NCBI GenBank assembly: GCA_937891785.1
Contig: CALAGN010000129.1
Span: forward strand, 1 to 39,809
Direction of reading: 5' to 3'
Length of the DNA stretch: 39,809 bases
From: an uncultured Octadecabacter sp.
GTDB lineage: Bacteria; Pseudomonadota; Alphaproteobacteria; Rhodobacterales; Rhodobacteraceae
Part shown: positions 8,858 through 17,829 of the stretch, in pieces
Layout of the letters: each line of letters begins with the position of its first letter
Numbering within the stretch: position 1 is the first letter of the stretch
Notes under the pieces: generated by a model
What the model saw: only the letters and a program-made list of their open reading frames with translations
Told to the model about the DNA's origin: nothing
The model's database searches: none
Made by a program: the position numbers and the translations under genes

Positions 8858-9283
8858 TTACGCCAGCAGCGCTGTGACCGACATCATCGTCGCCTGCATG
8901 GTCGATATCAGAACGCCGTCGCTATATGCCCGCCCCTGCGTCACGCTGATCGTGCGTCCCGACTTGACCACATCACCCTCGAACCGAAACAACCTGCCTT
9001 TGGCAGGAGCAAGGAAGTTCGACTTGAATTCAACGGTCAGCACCTCGGCGTCCGCGGGCATCAGGGTAAAGGCCGCAAAGCCACAGGCACTATCCAAGAC
9101 AGTCGTCACAGTGCCCGCATGCAGAAACCCATGGTGCTGGGTGAAATCGGGTTGAAACGGCATGGTGAGCACCACACGTCCCGGTTCAAGCGATGCAATG
9201 CTGACATCCAGCGTGCGCATCGCCGCCTGATCGAAAAAGCCCGCCTCACAGCGGGCTTTCCAATTTTCGTTACGCGGCCCCAT
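8858..9283 (-). CDS. PaaI-family hotdog thioesterase
   Basis: 141 residues forming one hotdog fold of the 4HBT/PaaI type, which hydrolyses acyl-CoA or aryl-CoA thioesters. The active-site helix region reads HHGFLHAGTVTTVLDSACG, with the conserved His-Gly and the downstream Asp. The central strand EVLTVEFKSNFLAPAKG is also typical. The ATG (9283-9281) lies inside the last codons of ileS, a 14-base overlap, so translation is likely coupled to the synthetase gene. The physiological substrate cannot be inferred; these enzymes often clear dead-end CoA esters. The linkage with ileS and ogt does not suggest a pathway. Confidence 0.87.
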   Translation of the reverse strand: MGPRNENWKARCEAGFFDQAAMRTLDVSIASLEPGRVVLTMPFQPDFTQHHGFLHAGTVTTVLDSACGFAAFTLMPADAEVLTVEFKSNFLAPAKGRLFRFEGDVVKSGRTISVTQGRAYSDGVLISTMQATMMSVTALLA

Positions 9284-12200
9284 TCAGCGCCTCGTCGCAG
9301 CGCCCGCAAACGCCTGCGTGGCTGTGCTTCCCTACATCCGGCAGGATTTTCCAGCAGCGTTGACACTTCTCGCCGGCAGCCTTTTCGAACACGACGCCGA
9401 TACCGTCTACTTCTGGCAGGCGGAACGCTTCGGCGGGGGCAGGATCGGCCGTGACCGAAATCGCGCTGGTGATGCACAGATCATCGAAGGCGACCGTGCG
9501 CAGGATTGCGGCATCATCCGCGCCCACATGCACCACGGGGGCAGCCTCTAGGCTGGCACCGATCACCTTGTCCTGACGCTGCACTTCCAATGCGGCGGTA
9601 ACAACGCGGCGCACGCAGCGGATCGCTACCCATTTTGCGGCCAGCGCATCGTCACGCCACGCGGCAGGAGTTTCGGGGATATCAACCAGATGGATCGAGG
9701 AATCCGCACCGGGGAAGCGCTCGAGCCAGACTTCCTCCATCGTGAACACCAGCACCGGCGCAAGCCACGTTGTTAGGCGATGGAACAGGATATCCAGCAC
9801 TGAGCGCGCGGCGCGGCGGCGATCGGTGTTGCCATCGCAATAGAGCGCGTCCTTGCGGATATCGAAATAGAACGCCGACAGGTCCAGCGTGGCAAATTCA
9901 AATACCGCGCGGAACACACCTTGGAAGTCGTATTTCGCGTAGCCCGTGCGCACGACTTCATCCAACTCGGACAGACGGTGCAGGATCAGGCGTTCCAACT
10001 CCGGCATGTCAGCAGGGTCTACGCGATCAGCCTCGCTAAAGTCAGCAAGCGAGCCCAACATATAGCGCATCGTGTTGCGCAAACGGCGGTAGCTGTCAGA
10101 GGTCCCTTTCAGGATTTCATCACCGATCCGCTGGTCATTGGTATAGTCGGTCTGGGCCACCCAAAGGCGCAAGATATCCGCGCCATATTGCTGCACGATC
10201 TTTTCGGGAACGATGGTGTTGCCGATGGACTTGGACATCTTCATGCCCTTTTCATCCAGCGTAAACCCGTGGGTCAGCACGCCGCGATAGGGCGCGCAGC
10301 CCATTGTGCCACAGCCCTGCAACATCGAGCTATGGAACCACCCGCGATGTTGGTCAGTGCCTTCGAGGTAAAGGTCAGCCAGCCCGTCTTCGGACCCGTC
10401 TTCGCGGTCGCGCAGAGTAAAGGCGTGGGTTGAACCTGAGTCAAACCACACGTCCAGAATATCCATGACCTGATCGTAATCATCGGGGTTGACGATGCCG
10501 TCCAAGAACCGTGCCTTGGCCCCATCCTTATACCACGCATCTGCGCCTTCGACTTCGAATGCGGCAGTCACGCGCGCGTTGACCTCGGCGTTGCGCAGCA
10601 GGAAATCATCGTCCGTGGGCTTCGCGCCAACCTTTGTGAAACAGGTCAGCGGCACACCCCAAGCACGTTGCCGCGACAGCACCCAATCAGGGCGGGCTTC
10701 GATCATGGAAAAAAGGCGGTTGCGGCCTTTTTCCGGCGTCCACGTCACCAATTCGTCGATGCTGCGCAGCGCGCGTTCGCGGATTGTCGTGCCATAGGTG
10801 TCTTGGCCGTCGCCCACGGTTTTGTCGATTGCGGCGAACCACTGCGGCGTGTTGCGATAGATGATCGGGGCCTTGGAGCGCCAGCTATGCGGATAGCTGT
10901 GCTTGATCTTGCCGCGCGCCAGGAGCCCGCCAACTTCGGTCAGTTTGGCGATCACGGCGGCGTTCGCATCGCCTTCCCAATCGCCCTTTTTCGCCTTTTC
11001 GCGCAGGATACGTTTGCCACCAAAGAACGGCAGGTCTTCGCGGAATGAACCGTCGTCCGTGACGTTATAGGTGATGACCTGCTGGAGCATGCCTAGGTCG
11101 CGATAAAGCTCGAATTCCTCCATCCCGTGGGACGGGGCACAATGGACAAAGCCTGTGCCTTCTTCGTCGGTGACGAAATCAGCCGCGCGGAAATCACGCA
11201 GGTCGTCCCATTCGCCGTTTGCACCTTCGGCACCGGCAAGCGGGTGCTGCAACGACAGGCCTGACAGTTCATCCGCACTTACATCGCGCACGCGCTTCCA
11301 CATGCTATCCTCAAGGCGCGCCTTGGCGAACACATCCGCCGCCAGCTTGTCGGCAAGCAAAAACCGCTCGCCCTTTTCGGCCCAGCATTGTTCTGGCGTG
11401 TCGGTGACTTCGTAAAGGCCGTAAGCATAATTCGCACCGTAAACGACAGCCTTGTTGGACGGGATTGTCCAAGGCGTTGTGGTCCAGATAACGACTTTGG
11501 CGCCCTGCAATTCATTCATGGAGTTCGAAAGGCCAGCAAACTGCTTAGGGTCTAGCTTTTTCATTACCTCGTCAGGAAGGCACTGCGCGGCTTGCTTATC
11601 ATTTTCCGGTGATTCAACCTCAAACTTCACCCAAACCGTAAAGCTTTCCTTGTCGTGGTATTCCACCTCGGCCTCGGCCAGTGCTGTTTCCTCGATAGGT
11701 GACCACATCACGGGTTTAGACCCCTGATACAAAGTCCCGTTCATCAGGAACTTCTGGAATTCCTCGGCGATCACGCGCTCGGCGTGGAAATTCATCGTGA
11801 GGTACGGATTGTCCCAATTGCCTGTGACGCCCAGCCGTTTGAATTCCTCGCGCTGGATATCGACCCAGCCGTTGGCAAAGTCGCGACATTCCTGACGGAA
11901 TTCGACGACATCAACCGCGTCTTTATCCAGACCCTTTTCGCGGTATTTTTCTTCTATCTTCCATTCAATTGGCAGGCCGTGGCAATCCCAACCGGGGATA
12001 TAGCGCGCGTCGCGGCCCATCATTTGCTGGCTGCGCACGACCATGTCTTTGAGGATCTTGTTCAGTGCGTGGCCGATGTGCAAATGCCCGTTGGCATAGG
12101 GTGGGCCATCGTGCAGCGTGAAGGGCTGGCGCGTTTCCGATTTCGCTTTGTCGCGCAGCTTTCCGTAGACGTCCATCTGCGCCCAACGTTCCAGCCACTC

Positions 12201-12290
12201 AGGCTCGCGCTTGGGCAGGCCAGCGCGCATCGGGAAATCTGTCTTGGGCAGATGCAGGGTATGTTTGTATTCTGGGGTGTCGGCGCACAT
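9270..12290 (-). CDS. ileS: Isoleucyl-tRNA synthetase
   Basis: A class I synthetase that charges tRNA-Ile and edits misactivated valine. From the ATG at 12290 it has 1006 residues, within the bacterial range. It carries HIGH at 71-74 (NGHLHIGHALNKIL), the WDCHGLP segment, the CP1 editing domain, and the KMSKS loop (GMKMSKSIGN). The anticodon-binding domain is followed by a C-terminal zinc finger with Cys pairs CQRCW and CGRCDEAL. The presence of this zinc-binding tail indicates the mupirocin-sensitive bacterial branch rather than the eukaryote-like branch. AAGGA lies upstream of the ATG; an in-frame extension to 12350 has no homology. Its end overlaps the thioesterase start by 14 bases. It is divergent from allE. 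Confidence 0.96.
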   Translation of the reverse strand: MCADTPEYKHTLHLPKTDFPMRAGLPKREPEWLERWAQMDVYGKLRDKAKSETRQPFTLHDGPPYANGHLHIGHALNKILKDMVVRSQQMMGRDARYIPGWDCHGLPIEWKIEEKYREKGLDKDAVDVVEFRQECRDFANGWVDIQREEFKRLGVTGNWDNPYLTMNFHAERVIAEEFQKFLMNGTLYQGSKPVMWSPIEETALAEAEVEYHDKESFTVWVKFEVESPENDKQAAQCLPDEVMKKLDPKQFAGLSNSMNELQGAKVVIWTTTPWTIPSNKAVVYGANYAYGLYEVTDTPEQCWAEKGERFLLADKLAADVFAKARLEDSMWKRVRDVSADELSGLSLQHPLAGAEGANGEWDDLRDFRAADFVTDEEGTGFVHCAPSHGMEEFELYRDLGMLQQVITYNVTDDGSFREDLPFFGGKRILREKAKKGDWEGDANAAVIAKLTEVGGLLARGKIKHSYPHSWRSKAPIIYRNTPQWFAAIDKTVGDGQDTYGTTIRERALRSIDELVTWTPEKGRNRLFSMIEARPDWVLSRQRAWGVPLTCFTKVGAKPTDDDFLLRNAEVNARVTAAFEVEGADAWYKDGAKARFLDGIVNPDDYDQVMDILDVWFDSGSTHAFTLRDREDGSEDGLADLYLEGTDQHRGWFHSSMLQGCGTMGCAPYRGVLTHGFTLDEKGMKMSKSIGNTIVPEKIVQQYGADILRLWVAQTDYTNDQRIGDEILKGTSDSYRRLRNTMRYMLGSLADFSEADRVDPADMPELERLILHRLSELDEVVRTGYAKYDFQGVFRAVFEFATLDLSAFYFDIRKDALYCDGNTDRRRAARSVLDILFHRLTTWLAPVLVFTMEEVWLERFPGADSSIHLVDIPETPAAWRDDALAAKWVAIRCVRRVVTAALEVQRQDKVIGASLEAAPVVHVGADDAAILRTVAFDDLCITSAISVTADPAPAEAFRLPEVDGIGVVFEKAAGEKCQRCWKILPDVGKHSHAGVCGRCDEALNGAA

Positions 12291-12582
12291 TTCAGGCGTC
12301 CTTTGTCTTGATCTTGGGAAAATACGGATGGGGGCGGTGCGAGGTCTCAAACACCTTAGCCCGGCTACTCATGTCAGAGTGCCGGGGAGATAATTCGCTG
12401 GATGATGGCGTAACCATATCGCATGGCGGGCTTATAGGCCTGCAAAGGCGCAGGGTAAAGGCTGTCTGGCCGCCCCCTATGCCGATTATCAAAACATCCC
12501 GAACAGTCCTGTGCGGCAAATGCGGCTGGTCAATATGCAGGACGCTCCACATAGTAAAAGGCGTTCACAGAGTTAGGATTTC
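12291..12582. other. Intergenic region between divergent ileS and allE
   Basis: No gene is supported. A minus-strand frame (12552-12292) contains a short Gly-rich stretch, VLIIGIGGGQ, resembling a dinucleotide-binding start. The rest is low-complexity and has no known fold, so I do not call it. The region must hold promoters for ileS (minus) and allE (plus). The allE site has TTAGGA just before its ATG. I see no clear promoter boxes or hairpins. Confidence 0.4.
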
Positions 12583-13413
12583 ATGATGTCTGCCAAGTAT
12601 TTCGCCCCCACAGGCGGTCACCCGCCGCAAACCCAGCTTTTGACAGATCGGGCGATTTTTACCGAGGCTTATGCCGTGATCCCTAAGGGCACGATGCGTG
12701 ATATCGTCACCAGCTTTCTGCCGTTCTGGGACAAAACCCGCCTTTGGGTGATCGCGCGGCCGCTAAGTGGCTTTGCCGAGACGTTTTCGCAATACATCAT
12801 GGAAGTCGCCCCCGGTGGCGGATCAGATCAGCCCGAAGCCGACGCCAAGGCCGAAGGCGTGTTGTTTGTCGTCCAAGGTGCTGCGACCCTGACGGTGAAC
12901 GGAGAAACGCATACCCTTGCCGAGGGGGGCTATGCCTTCCTGCCCCCGTCAACAGACTGGACCCTGCACAACGCCACCGACGACATGCTGCGCTTTCACT
13001 GGATCCGTAAATCCTACGAGGCCGTGCCGGGCCTGCCCGCACCCGAGGTGATCATCGCCAATGAAAACGACATCGCCCCCAACGTGATGCCCGACACCGA
13101 TGGCGCATGGGCGACGACCCGCTTCGTTGACCCGACCGATTTGCGCCACGATATGCATGTGACCATCGTAACCCTGCAACCAGGCGCGGTGATCCCGTTT
13201 CTGGAAACGCATGTGATGGAACACGGGCTGTATGTGCTGGAAGGCAAAGCGGCCTATCGGTTGAATGCGGACTGGGTCGAGGTCGAAGCGGGCGATTACA
13301 TGTGGCTACGCGCGTTCTGCCCGCAGGCTTGTTATGCAGGCGGCCCCGGCCCGTTCCGATATCTGCTTTATAAGGACGTGAACCGCCACATGGCGCTGCC
13401 GCCGCGCGGTTAG
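12583..13413 (+). CDS. allE: (S)-ureidoglycine aminohydrolase (bicupin)
   Basis: 276 residues with two cupin domains, of the (S)-ureidoglycine aminohydrolase family (YlbA/UGHY). It hydrolyses (S)-ureidoglycine, an allantoin breakdown product, to (S)-ureidoglycolate and ammonia, using a bound Mn2+. The first cupin (about 65-135) shows VVQGAATLTVNGETHTLAEGG. The second (about 185-265) shows VTLQPGAVIPFLETHVMEHG, whose Glu, His, His and downstream Gln pattern suits the metal site, then LEGKAAYRLNADWVEVEAGD. The final motif is GPFRYLLYKDVNRH. The adjacent product pathway ends in glyoxylate, the substrate of the neighbouring Bhc enzymes. The stop overlaps the bhcR stop by four bases in convergent orientation. 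No other allantoin gene is in the window. Confidence 0.88.
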   Translation: MMSAKYFAPTGGHPPQTQLLTDRAIFTEAYAVIPKGTMRDIVTSFLPFWDKTRLWVIARPLSGFAETFSQYIMEVAPGGGSDQPEADAKAEGVLFVVQGAATLTVNGETHTLAEGGYAFLPPSTDWTLHNATDDMLRFHWIRKSYEAVPGLPAPEVIIANENDIAPNVMPDTDGAWATTRFVDPTDLRHDMHVTIVTLQPGAVIPFLETHVMEHGLYVLEGKAAYRLNADWVEVEAGDYMWLRAFCPQACYAGGPGPFRYLLYKDVNRHMALPPRG

Positions 13414-14243
13414 GTCACTTCGCCGCCAATCGCCAGCGTCAAACGTTGCGCCGCAGCGATCACATGCGCGCCAAGGGCTGCAACACCATCGGGGCCGACA
13501 CGGCTGATCGGCCCTGACACGGAAATGCCGGCCACCGCTTCTTGGTTCATGTCGAACACAGGCGCGGCGATGCAGCGCATCCCAAGGTTTTTTTCCTCAC
13601 CGTCAATCGCAAAGCCCCGCGCACGGGTCGCTGCCAGATCGGCGCGCAACGCGTCAGGATCCGTAATTGTATGGGGCGTGAATTGTTCCATTTTCGCAGT
13701 CAATGCGCGCGCCAATCGACCGCCCTCCATATCCGCCAACAGCGCTTTGCCGATGCCGGATGCATGCATCGGTGACAACGTCCCTGGCGGAAAAAACGCG
13801 CGGATGGTTTCGTGGGTTTCGACCTGACTGAGGAACAGCACCATGTCGCCTTGGGCCACGCCGATGTTGGCCGTCTCGCCCGTGATCTCCATCAATTCGC
13901 GCAGGATCGGGCGGGCGCGTTCGACGAGACTGGTGCGGCGCAGAAACCGTGCGCCGATAACAAAGGCACGCGCACCGATGTGCCAGACCTGTGTGCTGGG
14001 ATCGAATTCCACCAAACCACGCCCTTCAAGCGTCACCAGAATCCGGTAAACCGTGGCTGGCGACTGGCCCATTTCATCGGCCAAGGTGCTGAGAGCCTTA
14101 CCTTGGCCCTCGCTCAGATATTCAAACACTTCCATCGCACGATCCAACGATTTGATCGTATTCTGAGCGGTCTTGTCGTCCCAGTCGCGCGGACGACCAC
14201 GGGCGCGCCGCGGTCCCGATTTTGGATTGTCTTCTGATGCCAT
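13410..14243 (-). CDS. bhcR: IclR-family regulator of the beta-hydroxyaspartate cycle
   Basis: 277 residues. An Arg-rich N-terminal tail (PRRARGRPRDWDDK) leads into the winged helix-turn-helix of the IclR family (about 28-90), with ALSTLADEMGQSPATVYRIL as recognition region. The C-terminal effector-binding domain (about 105-270) has the family landmarks FFPPGTLSPMHASGIGKALL and ARGFAIDGEEKNLGMRCIAAPVFD. Its position, divergent from bhcA, matches bhcR of Paracoccus denitrificans, which controls the bhc genes and responds to glyoxylate. A purine-rich ribosome site, AGGGTAGG, precedes the ATG. The 169-base gap to bhcA contains palindromes that could be its operator. The stop overlaps that of allE. 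Confidence 0.9.
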   Translation of the reverse strand: MASEDNPKSGPRRARGRPRDWDDKTAQNTIKSLDRAMEVFEYLSEGQGKALSTLADEMGQSPATVYRILVTLEGRGLVEFDPSTQVWHIGARAFVIGARFLRRTSLVERARPILRELMEITGETANIGVAQGDMVLFLSQVETHETIRAFFPPGTLSPMHASGIGKALLADMEGGRLARALTAKMEQFTPHTITDPDALRADLAATRARGFAIDGEEKNLGMRCIAAPVFDMNQEAVAGISVSGPISRVGPDGVAALGAHVIAAAQRLTLAIGGEVT

Positions 14244-14259
14244 GACCTACCCTTTTTGA

Positions 14260-14277
14260 GAATTGAAAATTGAATTC
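14260..14277. promoter_or_regulatory. Candidate BhcR operator, palindrome 1
   Basis: GAATTGAAAATTGAATTC is an imperfect 18-base palindrome: outer arms GAATT and AATTC are perfect, and 14 of 18 positions are symmetric. It lies 17 bases upstream of the bhcR start, in an unusually AT-rich gap, so binding there could also autoregulate bhcR. Assignment to BhcR is inferred from location. Confidence 0.5.
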
Positions 14278-14334
14278 GCATTATGAAAAAATCAACCTAC
14301 TGACATTGCTACACTTTTTATAAATTTACGAAAG

Positions 14335-14349
14335 TGAAAAACAATTTCA
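14335..14349. promoter_or_regulatory. Candidate BhcR operator, palindrome 2
   Basis: TGAAA (14335-14339) and TTTCA (14345-14349) form a symmetric site with a five-base centre, 64 bases before the bhcA start. The half-site TTGAAA/TGAAA resembles the core of palindrome 1, which suggests two sites for one regulator. The bhcA ribosome site AAGGAGA follows at about 14401-14407. Confidence 0.45.
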
Positions 14350-14412
14350 AAAAAGTTTCCCTAATCACCCCCTTCCTCTAGTGTCACCTCAGCCGCAGTC
14401 AAGGAGACCGTC

Positions 14413-15579
14413 ATGAGCTTTCAGAACCCAGTGTTTATTCCCGGGCCCACCAACATGCCCGAGGCGATCCGTCAGGCCTGCTATATGCCGACGATCGACC
14501 ACCGTTCGCCGCTTTTTGGCAAAATCCTGCACCCCGTTCTGGATGGTGTGCGCAAGGTTTTGAAATCCAAGGACGCGCATACCTTTGTCTTTCCATCGAC
14601 CGGAACTGGCGGTTGGGAAACAGCGCTGTCCAACTGCCTAAACGCTGGCGACAAGGTTCTGGCCGCACGCAACGGCATGTTCTCGCACCGCTGGATCGAC
14701 ATGTGCCAGCGCCACGGATTGGACGTGCAGGTTGTTGAAACCACTTGGGGTCACGGGTTGCCCGCCGCTGAATACGAAACGATCCTGAAAGCTGACAAGA
14801 ACCACGACATCAAGGTCGTGTTGGCGACACACAACGAAACCGCGACTGGTGTGAAATCCGATATTGCCGCCGTTCGCCGCGCTTTGGGCGCCGCTAACCA
14901 CCCTGCCATGCTGTTTGTTGACGGTGTGTCGTCGATCGGTTCGATGGATTTCCGCATGGACGAATGGGGCGTGGACGTTGCCGTTACGGGGTCGCAAAAA
15001 GGGTTCATGTTGCCCGCAGGGCTGGCCATCGTCGGCTTTTCCGACAAAGCCATGGCCGCGACCGAAACCGCGACCCTGCCGCGCACGTTCTTTGACGTGA
15101 AAGACATGCAAAAGGGATACGACAATAATGCGTTTCCCTACACGCCCCCCGTTGGCCTGATGAACGGGTTGAAACTGGCGCTGGAAATGATCGAGGATGA
15201 GGGTCTTGAGAACGTCTTTGCCCGTCATACCCGCATCGCCACCGGCGTGCGTCACGCGGTTAATGCTTGGGGCCTTGAGCTGTGCGCGGCCTCACCTGAC
15301 GTGTACTCCGATACCGTGTCGGCGATCAAAACTCCCGACGGGTTCAACGCCACTGATATCGTGACTGTCGCCGCTGAAAAGTATGGCATGGCGTTTGGTG
15401 TCGGCCTTGGCGAAGTGGCAGGCAAAGTATTCCGCATCGGCCACCTTGGTAGCCTAACAGACGCGATGATGTTGTCGGGTCTGGGCGTTGCTGAAATGGT
15501 CATGGTCGACCTTGGATTGGACGTGAAATTAGGATCTGGTGTCGCAGCGGCACAAGAATTCTATCGTCACGGTTCCTAG
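14413..15579 (+). CDS. bhcA: L-aspartate--glyoxylate aminotransferase BhcA
   Basis: 388 residues, a class V PLP-dependent aminotransferase of the serine-glyoxylate/alanine-glyoxylate type. It converts glyoxylate to glycine with aspartate as donor in the beta-hydroxyaspartate cycle. The N-terminus VFIPGPTNMPEAIRQACYMP contains the family's PGPT motif. PSTGTGGWETAL at about 61-72 binds the PLP phosphate, the DGVSSIGS segment supplies the ring-binding Asp170, and the Schiff-base lysine is Lys196 in VTGSQKGFMLPAG. A strong AAGGAGA site precedes the ATG. It is the first gene of bhcABCD, divergent from bhcR, with bhcB 19 bases downstream. On its own it could be called a serine-glyoxylate aminotransferase; the gene order settles the call. 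Confidence 0.93.
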   Translation: MSFQNPVFIPGPTNMPEAIRQACYMPTIDHRSPLFGKILHPVLDGVRKVLKSKDAHTFVFPSTGTGGWETALSNCLNAGDKVLAARNGMFSHRWIDMCQRHGLDVQVVETTWGHGLPAAEYETILKADKNHDIKVVLATHNETATGVKSDIAAVRRALGAANHPAMLFVDGVSSIGSMDFRMDEWGVDVAVTGSQKGFMLPAGLAIVGFSDKAMAATETATLPRTFFDVKDMQKGYDNNAFPYTPPVGLMNGLKLALEMIEDEGLENVFARHTRIATGVRHAVNAWGLELCAASPDVYSDTVSAIKTPDGFNATDIVTVAAEKYGMAFGVGLGEVAGKVFRIGHLGSLTDAMMLSGLGVAEMVMVDLGLDVKLGSGVAAAQEFYRHGS

Positions 15580-15598
15580 GCCCGAAGGACTAAAGCAA

Positions 15599-16549
15599 AT
15601 GTATATCCCCACCTATCAGGACATGCTTGAGGCACACGACCGCATCAAGCCATATATCCACCGCACGCCGGTCATGACCTCGGCCTACTTGAACGAGCTG
15701 ACGGGCGCAGAGTTGTTTTTCAAGTGCGAGAACTTTCAGACACCGGGCGCTTTCAAAGTGCGAGGGGCCAGCAATGCGGTGTTCGGCCTAAGTGATGAAA
15801 AGGCCAAACTGGGTGTGGCAACGCATTCGTCCGGCAACCACGCGTCGTGCCTAAGCTATGCAGCCAGCCGCCGTGGTATTCCGTGCAACGTCGTCATGCC
15901 ACGCACGGCCCCGCAGGCCAAGAAAGACACAGTTGCGCGCTATGGCGGGGTAGTCACCGAATGCGAGCCGTCGACCACATCGCGCGAGGAAACATTTGCC
16001 AAAGTGCAGGCTGCAACAGGCGGCGATTTTGTACATCCCTACAACGATCCGCGCGTAATTGCGGGTCAGGGCACCTGCGCGCGCGAATTTATGGAACAGA
16101 CCGACGGGCTAGATATCGTCGTAGCGCCAATCGGTGGTGGCGGGATGATTTCGGGCACCTGCCTGACGCTGTCAAATCAAGCGCCCGAGGTGCAGATCAT
16201 TGCCGCCGAACCAGAACAGGCCGACGATGCATATCGCAGCTTCAAGGCGGGATATATCATCGCCGATGACGCCCCCAAGACCATTGCTGATGGGTTGTTG
16301 GTGCCGCTCAAAGATCTGACTTGGCATTTCGTGTCCAACCACGTGACGGACATCCTCACGGCCTCGGAAGTCGAGATCATCGACGCGATGAAATTGACGT
16401 GGAAGCATCTGAGGATCGTCATGGAAGCCAGCAGCGCAGTGCCGCTCGCGACCATTCTCAAGAATAAAGAACGGTTCGCTGGCAAGCGGGTCGGAATCAT
16501 CATCACTGGCGGGAATGTCGATCTTGACCTTCTGCCTTGGCTCAAGTGA
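15599..16549 (+). CDS. bhcB: beta-Hydroxyaspartate dehydratase BhcB
   Basis: 316 residues, a fold-type II PLP enzyme of the serine racemase/threonine dehydratase group. In the cycle it dehydrates erythro-beta-hydroxyaspartate to iminosuccinate. The PLP lysine is Lys53 in GAFKVRGASNAV. The substrate loop is THSSGNHASCLSYAA, and the Gly-rich phosphate cup is PIGGGGMISG. The C-terminus IIITGGNVDLDLLPWLK is typical. I took the ATG at 15599, with GAAGGA upstream; upstream in-frame codons overlap the bhcA end and are not conserved. It has no C-terminal ACT regulatory domain, so it is not a biosynthetic threonine deaminase. bhcC follows 14 bases later. Confidence 0.93.
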   Translation: MYIPTYQDMLEAHDRIKPYIHRTPVMTSAYLNELTGAELFFKCENFQTPGAFKVRGASNAVFGLSDEKAKLGVATHSSGNHASCLSYAASRRGIPCNVVMPRTAPQAKKDTVARYGGVVTECEPSTTSREETFAKVQAATGGDFVHPYNDPRVIAGQGTCAREFMEQTDGLDIVVAPIGGGGMISGTCLTLSNQAPEVQIIAAEPEQADDAYRSFKAGYIIADDAPKTIADGLLVPLKDLTWHFVSNHVTDILTASEVEIIDAMKLTWKHLRIVMEASSAVPLATILKNKERFAGKRVGIIITGGNVDLDLLPWLK

Positions 16550-16563
16550 AGGAAAACCAAGAC

Positions 16564-17727
16564 ATGAACACGCACCCAAATTTTGAAGACTTCGAAGTCG
16601 GCTATGACATCCCCGCCAAGCCCGGCATGGACGAGGCCGATATCCAAACGCCTTGCCTGATCCTTGATCTGGACGCGCTTGAGCGCAACATCAAGAAGAT
16701 GGGCGATTACGCAAAATCCCATGGGATGCGTCACCGCGTTCACGGCAAGATGCACAAATCTGTTGACGTTGCCCTGCTGCAGGAAACCCTTGGCGGGTCG
16801 TGCGGCGTTTGCTGTCAAAAGGTATCGGAAGCCGAAGTGTTCGCACGTGGCGGCATCAAGGACGTGATGGTATCCAACCAAGTCACCGTACCAGCCAAGA
16901 TCGACCGCTTGGCCCGCATACCCAAGCTGGGCGCACGCGTGTTGTGCTGCGTGGATGATCCCGCCAACGTCGCCGACCTGTCGGCAGCTGCCACAAAGCA
17001 CGGCACACAGATCGAATGTCTGGTCGAGATCGATTGTGGTGCGGGTCGTTGCGGCGTTACCACCACACAGGACGTCATAAACCTCGCCAAGCTGATCGAC
17101 GCGGCAGAAGGCCTCAAGTTTGCGGGCATCCAAGCCTATCAGGGCGCGATGCAGCACCTTGACAGCTACGCTGACCGCGAAGGCAAAACAGCCATCGCAA
17201 TCGGCATGGTCGAAGACGCAATTACTGGTCTGAAATCTGTTGGTCTTGAGTGTGATATCGTTGGCGGTGGCGGCACAGGGTCGTATTACTTCGAAAGCAA
17301 CTCCGGCGCCTTCAACGAACTCCAGTGCGGGTCATATGCCTTCATGGATGCCGACTACGGCCGTATCCTCGACAAAGACGGCAAGCGCATCGACCAGGGA
17401 GAATGGGAGAACGCGTTGTTCATCCTGACCACGGTCATGTCACACGCCAAAGCCGACAAGGCGATCGTTGATGCGGGCCTCAAGGCGCAGTCAGTCGATA
17501 GTGGTTTGCCAACTGTTTATGGCCGCGACGATGTCGAATACGTCAAATGTTCCGACGAACATGGCGTTGTCGCCGACCCGAACGGCGTGCTGAAAGTGAA
17601 CGACACGCTCAAACTGGTTCCCGGTCACTGCGACCCAACCTGCAACGTGCACGACTGGTATGTGGGCGTGCGTAACGGCAAGGTTGAAACCGTTTGGCCT
17701 GTGTCGGCCCGCGGCAAGGCTTACTAA
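16564..17727 (+). CDS. bhcC: beta-Hydroxyaspartate aldolase BhcC
   Basis: 387 residues of the DSD1/D-threonine aldolase family, with an alanine-racemase-like PLP barrel and a C-terminal metal-binding beta domain. It condenses glycine with glyoxylate to erythro-beta-hydroxyaspartate. The barrel starts IQTPCLILDLDALERNI, and the PLP lysine is in RHRVHGKMHKS, probably Lys62. The C-terminal domain has the divalent-metal motif PGHCDPTCNVHDWYV and ends WPVSARGKAY. The ATG at 16564 follows GAAGGA at good spacing. A 102-base gap with a hairpin precedes bhcD. A stand-alone annotation might read D-threonine aldolase; the operon decides for BhcC. Confidence 0.93.
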   Translation: MNTHPNFEDFEVGYDIPAKPGMDEADIQTPCLILDLDALERNIKKMGDYAKSHGMRHRVHGKMHKSVDVALLQETLGGSCGVCCQKVSEAEVFARGGIKDVMVSNQVTVPAKIDRLARIPKLGARVLCCVDDPANVADLSAAATKHGTQIECLVEIDCGAGRCGVTTTQDVINLAKLIDAAEGLKFAGIQAYQGAMQHLDSYADREGKTAIAIGMVEDAITGLKSVGLECDIVGGGGTGSYYFESNSGAFNELQCGSYAFMDADYGRILDKDGKRIDQGEWENALFILTTVMSHAKADKAIVDAGLKAQSVDSGLPTVYGRDDVEYVKCSDEHGVVADPNGVLKVNDTLKLVPGHCDPTCNVHDWYVGVRNGKVETVWPVSARGKAY

Positions 17728-17764
17728 GGTTCAAGGGCGTTTGGCAGGGAGGCCAGACGAAGAC

Positions 17765-17804
17765 GTTCGCGTGCGGTGGCCATCCCTTTGGTATGCACGT
17801 GAAC
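17765..17804 (+). other. Hairpin in the bhcC-bhcD gap
   Basis: GTTCGCGTGC (17765-17774) can pair with GCACGTGAAC (17795-17804) as ten base pairs including one G-U, with a 20-base loop. There is no T-run, so it is unlikely to stop transcription. It sits in the only long gap of the bhc operon, where RNA processing or a change in bhcD level could occur. The bhcD ribosome site AGGAGA lies 13 bases beyond it. Confidence 0.4.
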
Positions 17805-17829
17805 GCACGAAATTTGACAGGAGAACACT

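Noticed and set aside
12292-12552. Minus-strand frame upstream of ileS with VLIIGIGGGQ
   Set aside because: The Gly-rich stretch looks like a dinucleotide-binding start, but the rest has no fold, the frame runs into the ileS ribosome site, and composition looks non-coding.
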